From positions 1 through 28,960 of the IMG/VR virus record IMGVR_UViG_3300042884_001760: a DNA stretch of 28,960 bases. The stretch is one strand, 5' to 3'. Within the stretch, counting starts at the first letter, position 1. Each line of letters begins with the position of its first letter. The position numbers were made by a program, and so were the translations under genes. The notes beneath the pieces were generated by a model, which was not told the DNA's origin, made no database searches, and worked only from the letters and a program-made list of their open reading frames with translations. Shown piece by piece: positions 28,591-28,960 of the stretch. This DNA comes from a virus.

Positions 28591-28960
28591 AGACATTTTT
28601 CGCAGCCCCCTCGCCGAAGTGCGTTGGGCCCACCTGATCACCCCCCGGCATCAGCTCGACAAGAGCAAACCCAAGGCCTGGACAGCAGACCTACTGCTCC
28701 CAAACAGCGACGAGAAGGCCCAGTCCTTCCTTCTGGCGATGGAGGACCAGTTCATCGCCCTGCACGGCAGCCGCAAGCGCCGAGCCGAGAAGGGCTTCCC
28801 CTGGAAGCCCGACAAGGAGAAGCCGAGCGAGATCACGGTGGTGCGCTTCAAGGTGCCGCAGTTCCAGCGGCGCGACGGCTCCCTGTCCGAGGGGCCGCGC
28901 ATCGTCGATGCCAAGAAGCAGCCCTGGGATGGGGCCGCCATCGGCAACGGCTCCAAGGTT
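28583..28960 (+). CDS. Phage ssDNA-binding protein (T7 gp2.5/DUF2815-like), 3' end outside window
   Basis: The frame starts at ATG 28583 and is open to the window end, 126 residues. MAKDIFRSPLAEVRWAHLIT, KAWTADLLLP, and GPRIVDAKKQPWDGAAIGNG followed by SKV match the layout of phage ssDNA-binding proteins of the T7 gp2.5/DUF2815 kind: an OB-fold beginning with a xW..L..P strand and ending with P.vvDa...p.....IGnGS.v. These proteins coat single strands during replication and recombination and help nucleases and annealing proteins. Its ATG overlaps the previous stop region by 8 nt. Confidence 0.75.
   Translation, partial: MAKDIFRSPLAEVRWAHLITPRHQLDKSKPKAWTADLLLPNSDEKAQSFLLAMEDQFIALHGSRKRRAEKGFPWKPDKEKPSEITVVRFKVPQFQRRDGSLSEGPRIVDAKKQPWDGAAIGNGSKV

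Noticed and set aside
1-28960. CRISPR arrays, tRNA genes and phage attachment sites
   Set aside because: No regularly spaced repeats, cloverleaf-like segment or long direct repeats were seen on reading; tRNA absence was not verified computationally.

Overview
The window is a GC-rich segment of a tailed-phage genome, most likely a prophage in a unicellular cyanobacterium of the Synechococcus/Cyanobium type. The phage assignment is firm: terminase subunits, portal, scaffold, major capsid protein, collagen-like fibres and a P4-type primase-helicase are all recognisable. The host assignment is inference. It rests on a cyanobacterial-style cupin, base composition and at least two GCGATCGC (HIP1) octamers near 13670 and 18315. 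No integrase, attachment site, tRNA, rRNA or CRISPR array was seen.

Layout. Positions 1-20010 are mostly leftward late genes. In order of transcription they are a conserved phage protein (19636-20004), TerS, TerL, a sigma-factor-like protein, portal, a 172-aa protein, a LysM plus excisionase-type HTH fusion, scaffold, a 124-aa protein, a ribbon-helix-helix (RHH) protein behind a C13 tract, major capsid, three small virion-region proteins, a one-TM protein, and a run of collagen/Kelch-like fibre or decoration genes that leaves the window at position 1. Positions 20068-24015 carry leftward DNA-metabolism genes: a PD-(D/E)XK nuclease, the primase-helicase and an RHH protein. From 24113 to the right edge the genes run rightward: SF2 helicase, YefM-YoeB toxin-antitoxin, VRR-NUC nuclease, an HTH protein, a possible recombination protein, an RHH protein and a T7 gp2.5/DUF2815-like ssDNA-binding protein. 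Rightward extra genes sit inside the late region: two small ORFs at 7884-8577 and a cupin pair at 10563-11089.

The most unusual part is 14373-16769. Two visibly AT-richer rightward genes, an HNH-type protein and a HEPN-like protein, are each followed by an attC-like site of integron gene cassettes. Each site is an imperfect inverted repeat with an extrahelical base, an unpaired spacer and a terminal GTT. The first cassette opens with G/TTAGGC, and its own attC begins with the exact complement GCCTAAC. The array lies precisely between the sigma-like gene and the upstream region of the portal gene. I read it as two mobile gene cassettes, plausibly defensive, captured by a prophage at a secondary integron site. 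No integron integrase is present in the window.

Regulation. A 16-bp leftward motif, TGGCAATAGGCGGTGA or a close variant, stands upstream of scaffold, major capsid, a collagen-like gene and the collagen/Lcl fibre gene. A degenerate fifth copy precedes the portal. It is a candidate late promoter. The sigma-like protein has region 2 but no visible region 4, so it is the natural candidate to read it. A separate 39-bp element occurs once on each strand, before the leftward packaging operon and before the rightward recombination operon. The YefM-YoeB pair has two GTAC palindromes with 12-bp centre spacing just upstream, as in known yefM operators.
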